64,000 nt of DNA from Coriobacteriaceae bacterium (lineage in GTDB: Bacteria; Actinomycetota; Coriobacteriia; Coriobacteriales; Atopobiaceae): assembly GCA_003862195.1 (NCBI GenBank), contig QOUO01000003.1, forward strand, positions 35,879 through 99,878, read 5' to 3'. Below the pieces are notes generated by a model. The model was not told the origin of the DNA. It worked only from the letters and a program-made list of their open reading frames with translations, and searched no databases. The number at the start of each line of letters is the position of its first letter. Positions within the stretch are counted from its first letter, which is position 1. The translations under genes were made by a program, and so were the position numbers. Below are positions 53,339-62,841 of the stretch, one piece after another.

Positions 53339-55718
53339 TCAGCTTCTCCAACCTCTTGATAAGGAACCCGACGAGGCCCTTGGCCCCTCCCTCGCGAACG
53401 GATTCGTCGTACAGCCTGTTGAACAAGACTATCGCCAAAACGGCGACCACGGTCGATGCTACCGCAGAATTAACCGTCGGGGTGGCTATGGAGAAGAACG
53501 AGGCGCCCAGGGTCGTGCCCACGCCTATGGTCGCGAGCACGATCGCGAGCACAGCGACCCTCAGCGGGTTGAGTGGACGCGATATGCGGTAGATGAGCGC
53601 GACACCCACGACGAGCATCTGCATCATGCACATGGTGGACATCGTCGCGTCCGACCAGCCCAGCGCCCTGCAGCAGCAGATGGTCGCGACCAGCGCCGCC
53701 ACGATGGAGAGCGAGGCCGGCAGCGAGCTGGTGAGGACGTTTGATATGAAGCGCCCACGCACGCGTTCGTGGTTGGGCTCGAGCGCCAGCAGGAAGGACG
53801 GGATGCCGATGACGGCCGCGGACACGAGCGACATCTGCACCGGCACGAAGGGATAGGGCGGCATCAGGATGCAGAACGCGGCAAGCACCGCGCTGAAGAA
53901 CGTCTTGGTGAGGAAGAGCGCCGCGGAGCGCTGCAGGTTGTTGATGGAGCGTCGCCCCTCCGCCACGACCTCGGGCAGGTGCGCGAAGTCGTTGTCCACG
54001 AGCACGATCTCTGCCACGTTCCTCGCGGCGGCCGACCCGGAGGCCATGGCCACGGAGCAGTCGGCGTCCTTGAGCGCGAGCACGTCGTTCACGCCGTCGC
54101 CCGTCATGGCGACCACGTGCCCCTCCTCGCGCAGCTTCCGCACGATCTGGCGCTTGACCTGGGGCGTGACGCGGCCGAACACGCGGCAGTCCCTCACCGC
54201 GCGGTCCACGTCCTTCTCGCCCGAAAGGGTCGACGCGTCCACGTAGCGGTCGGCGTCCGGCACGCCCACCACGCCCGCGATGCCCGACACGGTGCGCGGG
54301 TCGTCGCCGGAAATCACGCGGATCTGGACGCCCTGGCGCTTGAAGAACTCCATGGTCTGCGCCGCGGTGTCGCGGATCTGGTCGCGGATGCCCAAGAAAC
54401 CCAGCACCTCAGGCTTGCCCTCTATCGAGCCGTCGGGCGCAAAGCCGTCCACGCGCGCCACCACGAGCACACGCATGAGCTGGTCAAAGCCGTCAAGCTC
54501 TGCCCTGACCTCCGCAGCGCGCTCGCCCAGCACGAACTGCGCCGCACCCATCGCGAGGCAGGTGCCGTCCGCCGTGACGCAGCCAGAGTACTTGGTCCTG
54601 GACGAGAAGGGCACGGCCCGCGTGACGGCAAGCGGCTCCACGGCGTGCGCCCTTCCGTACTCGATGACGGCGCGGGCCGTCTCGTTCGCGTCGTCCGCGC
54701 TCGCGTGCGCGATGGTCACGGCCGCCTGCGCGGCGTCCCCGCGCACCTCCGCGACCTCCATGGCACCCGTCGTGATGGTCCCCGTCTTGTCGAGGCAGAG
54801 CACGTCCACGCGCGCGAGCGTCTCCACGCAGTACGCCTGCTGCACGAGGACGTTGCGCATGGCCAGGCGCGTCGTCGCGATGGCGAGGACGCTCGAGGTG
54901 AGGAGCACGAGCCCCTGCGGGATCATGCCCACCACGGCCGCGACCGTCTGCAGCACAGCCGCGTTGTAGTCGTACTTTCCCGTCAGGATGATCCGCACAA
55001 AGAGCACCGGACCCAGCACGAGCAGGCACGTGGTCCCCAGGCGGATGATCTCCTCCAGGGCGGAGAGCATCTCGGAGTTGACGCGCTTGACGTACTTGGC
55101 CTCCGCGTTGATGCGCGCGGCAAAGCCCTCGCGTCCCACGCGCGTCACGCGGTACACAAAGGCGCCGCTGTCCACGAAGGAGCCGGACAGGACCTCGCTG
55201 CCCACGTTCTTCTCTATTGCGTCGCTCTCGCCCGTGAGCAGGCTCTCGTCCATGCGGGGCGAGCCCTCCACCACCACGCCGTCGGCGGGCACCTGGTCGC
55301 CGTGTGCGAGAGCCACCAGGTCGTCCAGCACCACCTCGTGCACGGGCACCTGTCTGCGCTCGCCCCCGCGGATGACCGTCACGTCCTTTGCCGCGACGAT
55401 CGTGAGCCGGTCGACCTTGCGCTTGGCCCGTACCTCCTGGACGATGCCGATGGCCAGGTTCGCGATGACCACGATCATGAACGCGCAGTTCTTGTAGGAG
55501 CCGGTGGAGATGACGAGGGCCGCCATGAAGACGTTGATCGCGTTGAAGAGCGTGAGCGTGTGTTCGGCCACGATCTGCCGGACCGACTTGGTCTTGACGT
55601 CCGTGTCGGCGTTGACCTTGCCCTCGCGCACGCGCTCGCGGACCTCGTCGTCGCTCAGGCCGCGGAGCGGTTCTTCCTCCCGCGTCCGGGCCGACTGCTC
55701 CGTCGTCTCAGGTGCCAC
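53304..55718 (-). CDS. CtpE-like cation-transporting P-type ATPase
   Basis: An 804-aa P-type ATPase. Actuator motif DESLLTGESDAIEK, phosphorylation motif CLDKTGTITTGAMEV (Asp about 316), hinge MTGDGVNDVLALKDADCSVAM (GDGVNDVLALKDADCSVAM in part), and about ten membrane helices, with two before the actuator, are visible. The ordering LSDDEVRERVREGKVN, HTLTLFNAINVFMAALV, VIANLAIGIVQEVRAKRKVDRL is close to mycobacterial CtpE, reported as a calcium transporter. The ion cannot be read from the sequence. The start is GTG with AAGGAGG; the stop overlaps the acnA start. A TAGAAT at 55778-55783 could be its -10. Confidence 0.9.
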   Translation of the reverse strand: MAPETTEQSARTREEEPLRGLSDDEVRERVREGKVNADTDVKTKSVRQIVAEHTLTLFNAINVFMAALVISTGSYKNCAFMIVVIANLAIGIVQEVRAKRKVDRLTIVAAKDVTVIRGGERRQVPVHEVVLDDLVALAHGDQVPADGVVVEGSPRMDESLLTGESDAIEKNVGSEVLSGSFVDSGAFVYRVTRVGREGFAARINAEAKYVKRVNSEMLSALEEIIRLGTTCLLVLGPVLFVRIILTGKYDYNAAVLQTVAAVVGMIPQGLVLLTSSVLAIATTRLAMRNVLVQQAYCVETLARVDVLCLDKTGTITTGAMEVAEVRGDAAQAAVTIAHASADDANETARAVIEYGRAHAVEPLAVTRAVPFSSRTKYSGCVTADGTCLAMGAAQFVLGERAAEVRAELDGFDQLMRVLVVARVDGFAPDGSIEGKPEVLGFLGIRDQIRDTAAQTMEFFKRQGVQIRVISGDDPRTVSGIAGVVGVPDADRYVDASTLSGEKDVDRAVRDCRVFGRVTPQVKRQIVRKLREEGHVVAMTGDGVNDVLALKDADCSVAMASGSAAARNVAEIVLVDNDFAHLPEVVAEGRRSINNLQRSAALFLTKTFFSAVLAAFCILMPPYPFVPVQMSLVSAAVIGIPSFLLALEPNHERVRGRFISNVLTSSLPASLSIVAALVATICCCRALGWSDATMSTMCMMQMLVVGVALIYRISRPLNPLRVAVLAIVLATIGVGTTLGASFFSIATPTVNSAVASTVVAVLAIVLFNRLYDESVREGGAKGLVGFLIKRLEKLNEREQRVRRRG

Positions 55719-55856
55719 CTGTCCTCCTTGTCAGACCCGCCAGATCGCTACCACGCCATGAGTCGGTTCGAGGGTCCATTCTATCAGTTGGAGAAGAACG
55801 ACGGCGAAGGTCGAAGCCCCGCACCTGCCGCCACGTCAAATCCTGCCCACTCCCGT

Positions 55857-55885
55857 GGCACATTTTGCGCGGGATGTCGTATACT
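55857..55885 (+). promoter_or_regulatory. Promoter of tRNA-Arg
   Basis: TATACT at 55880-55885 lies 12 bp before the mature tRNA 5' end. The -35 is weak (GGCACA at 55857-55862, 17-bp spacing). This is a normal distance for a tRNA gene. Confidence 0.55.
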
Positions 55886-55897
55886 GTTCACCCGCGT

Positions 55898-55974
55898 GGC
55901 CCCATAGCTCAGTGGATTAGAGCGTTCGCCTCCGGAGCGAAAGGTCGTGAGTTCGAGCCTCACTGGGGTCACCA
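55898..55974 (+). tRNA. tRNA-Arg (anticodon CCG)
   Basis: A 77-nt cloverleaf: acceptor stem GGCCCCA/TGGGGTC, D-arm TAGCTCAGTGGATTAGAGC, anticodon stem TTCGC/GCGAA with loop CTCCGGA giving CCG (Arg, CGG codons), T-arm GAGTTCGAGCCTC and an encoded CCA. It has a promoter and a terminator of its own, and stands between the divergent ATPase gene and the aro operon. Confidence 0.96.
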
Positions 55975-55985
55975 ACCGGCAGTTC

Positions 55986-56013
55986 AAGGGCATCCTTCGG
56001 GATGCCCTTTTTT
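55986..56013 (+). terminator. Terminator of tRNA-Arg
   Basis: A perfect stem AAGGGCATCC / GGATGCCCTT with a TTCG tetraloop is followed by TTTT. It starts 12 bp past the CCA end. Confidence 0.9.
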
Positions 56014-56208
56014 GTTCTTCTCGCCCTCTTCCTCCACCGGGGCCGTCGCGCCGTCGGCCCGCCTTCATCAAACGTGCACGGACGGGCTCACCAAAATCCA
56101 CGTTTCGTAACGCTTTGAGTACGCGAAGCCGCATATCCAATATCTTGCGTTAGCATCGTCCCCGTATAGGACGACTAGGTGCGCAGGCACCCGAAAGGTT
56201 AGTTAGAA

Positions 56209-57243
56209 ATGATTGCAATCGTTAAAGACTCCGCAACCCCGGAGCAGCTCGACCACTTCGTGCGATGGATCGAGGACCGCGGCTTCAAGACAAACGTGTC
56301 CAAGGGCGAGAACGAGACGATCGTCGGCATCATCGGCGACACCACGCGCATCGACCCGTTCCTGCTCGAGTCGATGGACATCATCGACCAGGTGAGGCGC
56401 GTCTCCGAGCCCTTCAAGAAGGCCAACCGCAAGTTCCACCCCGAGGACACGGTCGTCGACTGCGGCCACGGCGTCAAGATCGGCGGCGGCAACTTCCAGG
56501 TCATCGCCGGCCCCTGCTCAGTCGAGGGCGAGGGCCTGCTCCCCATCGCGCGCGCCGTCAAGAAGGCCGGCGCCACCATGCTGCGCGGCGGCGCCTACAA
56601 GCCCCGCACCAGCCCCTACTCGTACCAGGGCATGGGCGAGAAGGGCCTCGACATCCTGCTGGAGGCCTCTGCCGAGCTCGACATGCCCATCGTCACGGAG
56701 GTCATGGACCCGCGCGACGTGGGCCTCTTCCTCGACAAGGGTATCGACGTCATGCAGATCGGCGCGCGCAACGCGCAGAACTTCCCGCTCCTCAAGGAGG
56801 TCGGCAAGACCAACGTCCCCGTTCTCCTCAAGCGCGGCATGTCCGAGACCATCGACGAGTTCCTCATGGGCGCCGAGTACATCATGAGCGAGGGCAACCC
56901 CAACGTCATCCTCTGCGAGCGCGGCATCCGCACGTTCGAGACGCGCACCCGCAACACGTTCGACGTCAACGCCATCCCCGTTGTGCACCACCTCTCGCAC
57001 CTGCCCATCATCGGCGACCCGAGCCACGCCACGGGCTACACCCGCTACGTGCGCCCCGCCGCCTACGCGGCGACGGCCGCCGGCGCGGACGGCCTCGAGA
57101 TCGAGGTGCACGACAACCCGTCCAAGGCATGGTCCGACGGCGCGCAGGCGCTCACACCCCAGCAGTTCGAGGACGCAATGAGGCGCATCCACGTCATCCG
57201 CGAGGCCGTCACGATGGACCTCGACGAGGGCGGCGAGCTCTGA
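56209..57243 (+). CDS. aroF: 3-deoxy-7-phosphoheptulonate synthase (DAHP synthase, type I-beta)
   Basis: Condenses PEP and erythrose 4-phosphate, the entry to the shikimate pathway. The 344-aa enzyme has an N-terminal ferredoxin-like regulatory domain (about 1-70; MIAIVKDSATPEQLDHFVRW) and the TIM barrel with FQVIAGPCSVEGEG, MLRGGAYKPRTSPYSYQGMG (GAYKPRTSPYSYQG), QIGARNAQNF, VLLKRGMS, and DPSHATGYTRYV. The N-terminal domain type gives Tyr/Phe or chorismate/prephenate feedback in relatives. The Shine-Dalgarno is weak (AAAGG, 12 bases before ATG). A promoter somewhere in 56110-56208 is expected but I cannot place it with confidence. The operon's order continues with tyrA overlapping by 1 base. 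Confidence 0.95.
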   Translation: MIAIVKDSATPEQLDHFVRWIEDRGFKTNVSKGENETIVGIIGDTTRIDPFLLESMDIIDQVRRVSEPFKKANRKFHPEDTVVDCGHGVKIGGGNFQVIAGPCSVEGEGLLPIARAVKKAGATMLRGGAYKPRTSPYSYQGMGEKGLDILLEASAELDMPIVTEVMDPRDVGLFLDKGIDVMQIGARNAQNFPLLKEVGKTNVPVLLKRGMSETIDEFLMGAEYIMSEGNPNVILCERGIRTFETRTRNTFDVNAIPVVHHLSHLPIIGDPSHATGYTRYVRPAAYAATAAGADGLEIEVHDNPSKAWSDGAQALTPQQFEDAMRRIHVIREAVTMDLDEGGEL

Positions 57244-58106
57244 TGGCGCAGCAGACCTTCACTCCCGACCGCGTCGGCGTGGTCGGGCTCGGCCTCATGG
57301 GAGGCTCCTTCGCCAAGGCGGAGCACGCGGGCGGTCGCGAGGTGTACGCCTGGAACCGCACGCACTCCACCGTCGAGCTCGCGGAGATCGAGACCATCGA
57401 CGGCGAGCTGACGGACGACGTCATCCCGACCTGCGAGCTCATCATCCTGGCCGGCTACCCCCAGGTGAGCATCGACTGGCTCGAGCAGATGGCTGGCCTC
57501 ATCTCGCCCAACGCGATCGTGATCGACACCGTGGGCGTCAAGCGCGTCATCTGCAGCCACTGCTTCAAGATAGCGGAGAAGTACGAGTGGACCTTCGTCG
57601 GCTGCCACCCCATGGCCGGCACCCAGTACTCGGGCTTCGCGCACTCCCGCGCCAACATGTTCCACGGCGCCCCCATGGTCGTCGTGCCGCCCAAGATGGA
57701 CGACTTCGAGCGCCTCGACGTGCTCGAGCGCCTCAAGCACCTGCTCGAGCCCTGCGGCTTCGGCTCGTTCACGCTGGCCACGGCCGCGTTCCACGACGAG
57801 CAGATCGCCTACACGTCCCAGCTCGCGCACGTCGTCTCCAACGCGTACGTCAAGAGCCCCGCGGCCCAGAGCCACAAGGGCTTCTCCGCCGGCTCCTACA
57901 AGGACCTCACGCGCGTCGCGCGACTCAACGCCCCCATGTGGACCGAGCTCTTCCTCGACAACGCCGACAACCTCTCGCACGAGATCGGCATCCTCATCGA
58001 CAACCTGCAGGCATACAAGGACGCGATAGACGAGAAGGACGCCAAGCGCCTCGAGGAGCTCCTCGCGGAGGGCGACCGCCTCAAGAAGGAGGCCGAGCGC
58101 AGATGA
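57243..58106 (+). CDS. tyrA: Prephenate dehydrogenase
   Basis: Oxidises prephenate to 4-hydroxyphenylpyruvate for tyrosine synthesis. The 287-aa protein starts with VGVVGLGLMGGSFAKA (NAD-binding GxGxxG, about 11-26), then ETIDGELTDDVIPTCELIIL, the substrate region VGCHPMAGTQYSGF and ATAAFHDEQIAYTSQLAHVVSNAY (in parts, HDEQIAYTSQLAHVVSNA). The C-terminal helices carry VARLNAPMWTELFLDNADNL. The ATG is inside the aroF stop (TGATG) and the stop overlaps aroB (ATGA). No ACT domain is attached. Confidence 0.94.
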   Translation: MAQQTFTPDRVGVVGLGLMGGSFAKAEHAGGREVYAWNRTHSTVELAEIETIDGELTDDVIPTCELIILAGYPQVSIDWLEQMAGLISPNAIVIDTVGVKRVICSHCFKIAEKYEWTFVGCHPMAGTQYSGFAHSRANMFHGAPMVVVPPKMDDFERLDVLERLKHLLEPCGFGSFTLATAAFHDEQIAYTSQLAHVVSNAYVKSPAAQSHKGFSAGSYKDLTRVARLNAPMWTELFLDNADNLSHEIGILIDNLQAYKDAIDEKDAKRLEELLAEGDRLKKEAERR

Positions 58107-59194
58107 GCACGGACGTCATCAAGGTCAACACGCCGTCGCGCTCCTACGACGTCGTCGTGGGCCAGGGCGTGATCGACGAGGTGGGCGACCTCACGCGCAA
58201 GGCGTGCGGCGGCTCCGTCGCCTGCGTCATATCCGACTCCAACGTCGCGCCGCTCTACGCCAACGCGGTCGCGGAGTCGCTCGAGGCCGCGGGCTACCGC
58301 ACGACCCTGCAGGTCTTCCCCGCGGGCGAGCAGCACAAGCGCCTCTCGACCCTGTCGGACCTGCTCGAGGGCCTCGCGGAGTCCGAGCTCTCGCGCGACG
58401 ACGTGGTCGTCGCCGTGGGCGGCGGCGTCACGGGCGACATGGGCGGCCTCGCGGGCGCGCTTTACCTCCGTGGCTGCAAGGTCGTCCAGGTCCCCACGTC
58501 GCTCCTCGCGATGGTCGACTCATCCGTCGGCGGCAAGACCGCCGTCGACCTCGAGGCCGGCAAGAACCTCGCCGGCGCGTTCTTCCAGCCCTCGCTCGTG
58601 GTCGCAGACGTCGACTGCCTCGACACCCTCACGCCGGCCCTGTTCACGGACTCGTGCGGCGAGGTCATCAAGCACGGCGTCATCCGCGACGCGGAGCTCT
58701 TCAGGAGGCTCGTTAGCAAGCCCATCAACGCGCCGGACTTCGACCCAGCAGAGCTCCAGTCCGTCATCGTCCGCAACATAGAGATCAAGCGCGACGTTGT
58801 TGACCAGGACGAGCGCGAGCGCGGCCTCAGGCAGATCCTCAACTTCGGCCACACCATCGGCCACGCGATCGAGGCCGCGAGCGACTTCAAGCTCGGCCAC
58901 GGATCGAGCGTCGCCGCTGGCATGTGCTGCATCGCCCGCGCGTCCGCGCGCATGGGCTGGTGCCCCGACGAGGTCGCGACGGACATCGTGTCCGCGGTCG
59001 AGGCGTACGGCCTTCCCACTGACACCTCCGAGGACCACGACACGCTCTTCTCCTATGCCGTGCACGACAAGAAGCGCCATGGCACCACCGTCAACGTCGT
59101 GGTGCCCCTCGCCATCGGCTCCGTCGAGGTGAGAAAGCTGTCGCTGGAGGAGTTCAGGCACCTCATCGACCTTGGCTGCGGCACGCAGGCGTAG
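58103..59194 (+). CDS. aroB: 3-dehydroquinate synthase
   Basis: Converts DAHP to 3-dehydroquinate using NAD and zinc. The 363-aa protein has FPAGEQHKRLST, VAVGGGVTGDMGGLAGALYLRG (split: VAVGGGVTGDMGGLAG), PTSLLAMVDSSVGGKTAVD, the metal ligands in CGEVIKHGVI, NFGHTIGHAIE, and HDKKRHG near the C-terminus. The start ATG is set by the 4-base overlap with tyrA. Upstream in-frame extension is shadow of tyrA. Confidence 0.96.
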   Translation: MSTDVIKVNTPSRSYDVVVGQGVIDEVGDLTRKACGGSVACVISDSNVAPLYANAVAESLEAAGYRTTLQVFPAGEQHKRLSTLSDLLEGLAESELSRDDVVVAVGGGVTGDMGGLAGALYLRGCKVVQVPTSLLAMVDSSVGGKTAVDLEAGKNLAGAFFQPSLVVADVDCLDTLTPALFTDSCGEVIKHGVIRDAELFRRLVSKPINAPDFDPAELQSVIVRNIEIKRDVVDQDERERGLRQILNFGHTIGHAIEAASDFKLGHGSSVAAGMCCIARASARMGWCPDEVATDIVSAVEAYGLPTDTSEDHDTLFSYAVHDKKRHGTTVNVVVPLAIGSVEVRKLSLEEFRHLIDLGCGTQA

Positions 59195-59206
59195 GGGGAG
59201 AAGATC

Positions 59207-60517
59207 ATGGACGTAACCATCGAGCCCCACGCGCTCGCGGGCACGCTGCCCGCCGTCGCCTCCAAGTCGATGGCGCACCGGCTGCTCATCCTCGCGGCGC
59301 TCTGCCCCGGCACCACGGACATCGACTGCAACACGACCTCGCTCGACATCGACGCGACGGTCTCGTGCCTCGAGGCCCTCGGCGCGCGCATCACGCGCAC
59401 GCGCCGCGGCTTCAGGGTGAGGCCCGTACCGCACGACGCCGAGCAAGGTGCGCCTGCGGCGGACGACCACGTGCCCACGCTCGACTGCGGGGAGTCCGGC
59501 TCCACGCTGCGCTTCCTGCTGCCCGTTGCAAGCGCCCTTGGCATGCCGGTCCGGATCGTCGGTCACGGCCGCCTAGCGTCGCGCCCGCTCTCGCCCCTGC
59601 GCGAGGAGCTCATCGCCCACGGCGCGCGCATCTCGCGGGAGGGGTCGTTCCCGCTTACCGTCGAGGGGCCAATCTCCGGCGGCGCCTACCGCATCCCCGG
59701 CAACGTCTCCTCGCAGTACGTGAGCGGCCTCCTCATGGCGGCGCCGCTCCTCGGCGAGCCCGTGCGCGTCGCGGTGAGCGAGCCCGTCGAGTCCCGCTCA
59801 TACATCACGCTCACGCGTGCGGCCCTCCGGGCCTTCGGCGTCACGGTCCGCGTCTCGCACGAGGACGTGGCTGGCACGCCGTGCGAGGTCTACTCCGTCA
59901 ATTCCGCCAAGCTCGCCTCCCCCGGCACCTGCTCCGTCGAGGGCGACTGGTCCAACTCCGCCTTCTGGCTCGCCGCCGGCGCCATCGGCGGCCCCGTCAC
60001 GGTCACCGGCCTCGATCCTAAGAGCTCCCAGGGCGACCGCGCGGCCCTCGCCGCCACGGCACTCTTCGGCGGGCGGACGTCCGCCTCGCAGGAGGGCGTC
60101 ACCGCGGGTCACGCACCGCTCCACGCCCAGGTCTCGAGCGTGGCCAACATCCCCGACCTCGTGCCGCCCCTCGCGGCCATGGCCGCGTACGCCACGGGCA
60201 CGACGCGCCTCACCGACGCGGGCCGGCTGCGCCTCAAGGAGTCCGACCGCCTCGCAACGGTGAGCGCCGCAATCAACGCGCTGGGCGGAACGGCCCGCGT
60301 CGAGGGCGACGACCTCGTGGTCGAGGGTTCGGGCCGCCTTTCCGGCGGCACCGTCGACGCCGCAAACGACCACCGCATCGCCATGATGGCCGCGGTCTGC
60401 GGCGCCTACGCCGACGGCCCCACCACGATCCGCGGCGCCGAGTGCGTCCGCAAGTCCTATCCGGATTTCTTCCGCGACTTCCGCTCGCTCGGCGGCGTCG
60501 CGCGCGAAAGCGAGTAG
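59207..60517 (+). CDS. aroA: 3-phosphoshikimate 1-carboxyvinyltransferase (EPSP synthase)
   Basis: Adds enolpyruvyl to shikimate 3-phosphate; the glyphosate target. The 436-aa protein has SKSMAHRLLILAAL, CGESGSTLRFLLPVAS, the QYVSGLLMAAPL region, VEGDWSNSAFWLAAGAI and LRLKESDRLATV, and ends with AANDHRIAMMAAV. The motif RPLSPLREEL is present, with the Lys/Arg of the PEP site in SKSMAHR. The ATG follows GGGGGAG and lies 12 bases after aroB. It precedes aroC by 2 bases. Confidence 0.95.
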   Translation: MDVTIEPHALAGTLPAVASKSMAHRLLILAALCPGTTDIDCNTTSLDIDATVSCLEALGARITRTRRGFRVRPVPHDAEQGAPAADDHVPTLDCGESGSTLRFLLPVASALGMPVRIVGHGRLASRPLSPLREELIAHGARISREGSFPLTVEGPISGGAYRIPGNVSSQYVSGLLMAAPLLGEPVRVAVSEPVESRSYITLTRAALRAFGVTVRVSHEDVAGTPCEVYSVNSAKLASPGTCSVEGDWSNSAFWLAAGAIGGPVTVTGLDPKSSQGDRAALAATALFGGRTSASQEGVTAGHAPLHAQVSSVANIPDLVPPLAAMAAYATGTTRLTDAGRLRLKESDRLATVSAAINALGGTARVEGDDLVVEGSGRLSGGTVDAANDHRIAMMAAVCGAYADGPTTIRGAECVRKSYPDFFRDFRSLGGVARESE

Positions 60518-60519
60518 CC

Positions 60520-61635
60520 ATGCCTTCAACCTTCGGCAACACACTCAAGGTCACCGTCTTCGGGCAGTCGCACTCCACGGCCGTCGGTTGCGTCGTCGAG
60601 GGGCTTCCCTCCGGCCACGTGGTCGACCTCGACGCCCTTAACGCGTTCATGGCGAGAAGGGCGCCCGGCCAGGGCAGCTGGACAACGCCGCGCAAAGAGG
60701 CCGACCTTCCTCGCATCGTGAGCGGTCTCAACCCCAAGGGCGCGACCTGCGGGGCCCCGCTTGCCGTCGTGATAGAGAACACCAACACCCGCTCCGGCGA
60801 CTACGACAACATCCTCGCCGTCCCGCGCCCCGGCCACGCGGACTTCACGGCATGGGCCAAGTGGCACGGCAACCAGGACGTCCCCGGCGGCGGCCACTTC
60901 TCCGGCAGGCTCACCGCGCCGCTCTGCGCGGCGGGAGGCATCGCGCTCCAAATCCTCGCAAAGCAGGGCGTCCGCGTGGCCGCGCACCTCGCAAGCGTCG
61001 CGAACGTGGATGACGAACCCTTCTCCGCGCTCGACAACTCGCCGGAGGCACAGCAGCGCCTGGCCGCGCAGATGGACGCGCTTGCAGACGGCCGCACCTT
61101 CCCCACGATCGACGAGTCGGCCGGCACGTCCATGCTCGCCGCGATCGACGAGGCGCGCCGCTCGCTCGACTCCGTGGGCGGCATTGTGGAGTGCGTCGCG
61201 ACCGGCATGCCCGCCGGCGTCGGCTCGCCCATGTTCGACGGCATAGAGAACCTCATCGCGCGCGCGGCCTTTGGCATCCCCGCGGTCAAGGGGCTCGAGT
61301 TCGGCCGTGGCTTCGAGGCGGCGCGCCTGCGCGGGAGCGAGGACAACGACCCCTACCGCATGCGCGACGGCAGGCCCACCCCCACCACCAACAACGCGGG
61401 CGGCGCCCTGGGTGGCATCACCACGGGCGCGCCCGTCCTCTTCAGGATCGCGCTCAAGCCCACGTCGAGCATCTCGCGCCCCCAGCAGAGCGTCGACCTC
61501 ACCACGATGGCCGACGCCGAGCTCGAGGTCCACGGCCGCCACGACCCCTGCGTCGCCACGCGCGCCGTCCCCGTGACGGAGGCGGTCTGCGCGCTCGTCC
61601 TTCTCGACGCGCTCGAGTCGTTCCCGGCAGAGTAG
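60520..61635 (+). CDS. aroC: Chorismate synthase
   Basis: Removes phosphate from EPSP with reduced FMN to give chorismate. The 371-aa protein has the signature FGQSHSTAVGCVVEGLPSG, the RRAPGQG element (MARRAPGQGSW), VIENTNTRSGDYDN, RPGHADFTAW and HFSGRLTAPL, and the C-terminal GGALGGITTGAPVLFRIALKPTSS (GGALGGITTGAP). A short insert of no known function may lie near residue 150. The start is the ATG 2 bases after the aroA stop; the upstream frame is shadow. Confidence 0.95.
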   Translation: MPSTFGNTLKVTVFGQSHSTAVGCVVEGLPSGHVVDLDALNAFMARRAPGQGSWTTPRKEADLPRIVSGLNPKGATCGAPLAVVIENTNTRSGDYDNILAVPRPGHADFTAWAKWHGNQDVPGGGHFSGRLTAPLCAAGGIALQILAKQGVRVAAHLASVANVDDEPFSALDNSPEAQQRLAAQMDALADGRTFPTIDESAGTSMLAAIDEARRSLDSVGGIVECVATGMPAGVGSPMFDGIENLIARAAFGIPAVKGLEFGRGFEAARLRGSEDNDPYRMRDGRPTPTTNNAGGALGGITTGAPVLFRIALKPTSSISRPQQSVDLTTMADAELEVHGRHDPCVATRAVPVTEAVCALVLLDALESFPAE

Positions 61636-61695
61636 CCAAGCACACAAGCAGAACCCGGGTGCCGCGCCGAGCGGCCGGACCCGTCAGGAGGAACC

Positions 61696-62841
61696 TTGGA
61701 AGACCTTTCCCAGATCCGCAGCGACATCGACTCGATAGACTCGCAGATCGTCGACCTGTTCAAGCGCCGCATGGACTGCGCGGACAGGGTCGCCGCGTAC
61801 AAGCGACAGAAGCACCTCCCCGTGCTGGACAAGTCGAGGGAGCGCGCTCTTCTCGCCCGCCGCGCCTCCGAGGTGCCCGAGGACATGCGCGTCTACACGG
61901 AGGTGCTGTTCCAGCTCCTCATGGAGGCCTCGCGCAACCGCCAGACCGAGCGCCTTCAGACGCCCAGCGCCACGGCCGAGGCCATCCAGGCCGCGCTCGC
62001 GCAGAGCCCGGCGTGCTTCCCGCGCGACGCCTTCGTGGCGTGCCAGGGCGTCGAGGGCGCCTACCAGCAGATCGCGTGCGACCGCATCTTCCGGCACGCA
62101 AACATCAGCTACTTCGACACGTTTGACGCGGTCTTCCGCGCCGTGGAGGAGAAGTACGTGGACCTTGGAGTGCTGCCCATCGAGAACAGCACCGCCGGCT
62201 CCGTCAACCAGGTGTTCGACCTCATGATGCGCCACAACTTCCACATCGTGCGCACGTGCCGCCTCAAGGTCGACCACAACCTGCTGGCAAAGCCCGGCAC
62301 CGGGATCGAGGACATCCGCCACATCTACAGCCACGAGCAGGCCATCAACCAATGCGGCGACTTCCTGGGCCAGCTCAAGGGCGTCAAGGTCCACGCGTGC
62401 GAGAACACGGCCGTCGCCTCCAAGATGGTGGCCGAGAGCCCCCGCACGGACGTCGCCGCGCTCGCGTCGCGCTCGTGCGCCCAGATCTACGGGCTCGACG
62501 TGCTCGCGTCCAGCGTGCAGGACCAGGGCAACAACTACACGCGCTTCGCCTGCATCTCGCGCGACCTCACGATCTTCCCGGGCGCCGACCGCAGCACGTT
62601 CATGCTCGTCGTCAACCACGAGCCCGGAGCCCTCTACAAGGTGCTGGCCAAGTTCTACGCACTCGACATCAACATCATCAAGCTCGAGAGCCGCCCCATC
62701 CCGGACCGCGACTTCAAGTTCATGTTCTACTTCGACATCGACTGCCCCGCGGCCTCCCCGGAGTTCCTCACGCTCGTGCGCTCCCTCGAGGCGAACTGCG
62801 AGGAGTTCCGCTACCTCGGCAGCTACAGCGAGGTGATCTAG
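61696..62841 (+). CDS. pheA: Bifunctional chorismate mutase / prephenate dehydratase (P-protein type)
   Basis: Makes phenylpyruvate from chorismate. An N-terminal AroQ-type chorismate mutase (about 1-88; LSQIRSDIDSIDSQIVDLFKRRM and VLDKSRERALL) is followed by the prephenate dehydratase (about 105-285; FVACQGVEGAYQQIAC, GVLPIENSTAGSVNQVFDLM, YSHEQAINQC, and NNYTRFACISRD) and a C-terminal ACT domain for Phe feedback (about 296-375; ESRPIPDRDFKFMFYFDID). The 381-aa arrangement resembles E. coli PheA. The start is TTG, with AGGAGG upstream. Its stop touches the aroE-aroK start. Confidence 0.95.
   Translation: MEDLSQIRSDIDSIDSQIVDLFKRRMDCADRVAAYKRQKHLPVLDKSRERALLARRASEVPEDMRVYTEVLFQLLMEASRNRQTERLQTPSATAEAIQAALAQSPACFPRDAFVACQGVEGAYQQIACDRIFRHANISYFDTFDAVFRAVEEKYVDLGVLPIENSTAGSVNQVFDLMMRHNFHIVRTCRLKVDHNLLAKPGTGIEDIRHIYSHEQAINQCGDFLGQLKGVKVHACENTAVASKMVAESPRTDVAALASRSCAQIYGLDVLASSVQDQGNNYTRFACISRDLTIFPGADRSTFMLVVNHEPGALYKVLAKFYALDINIIKLESRPIPDRDFKFMFYFDIDCPAASPEFLTLVRSLEANCEEFRYLGSYSEVI

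Noticed and set aside
56110-56208. Promoter hexamers upstream of aroF (TTGAGT with CAATAT, or TTGCGT with TATAGG)
   Set aside because: Spacings of 17 bp with a poor -10, or 14 bp with TATAGG, are not convincing. A promoter probably lies here but cannot be placed.
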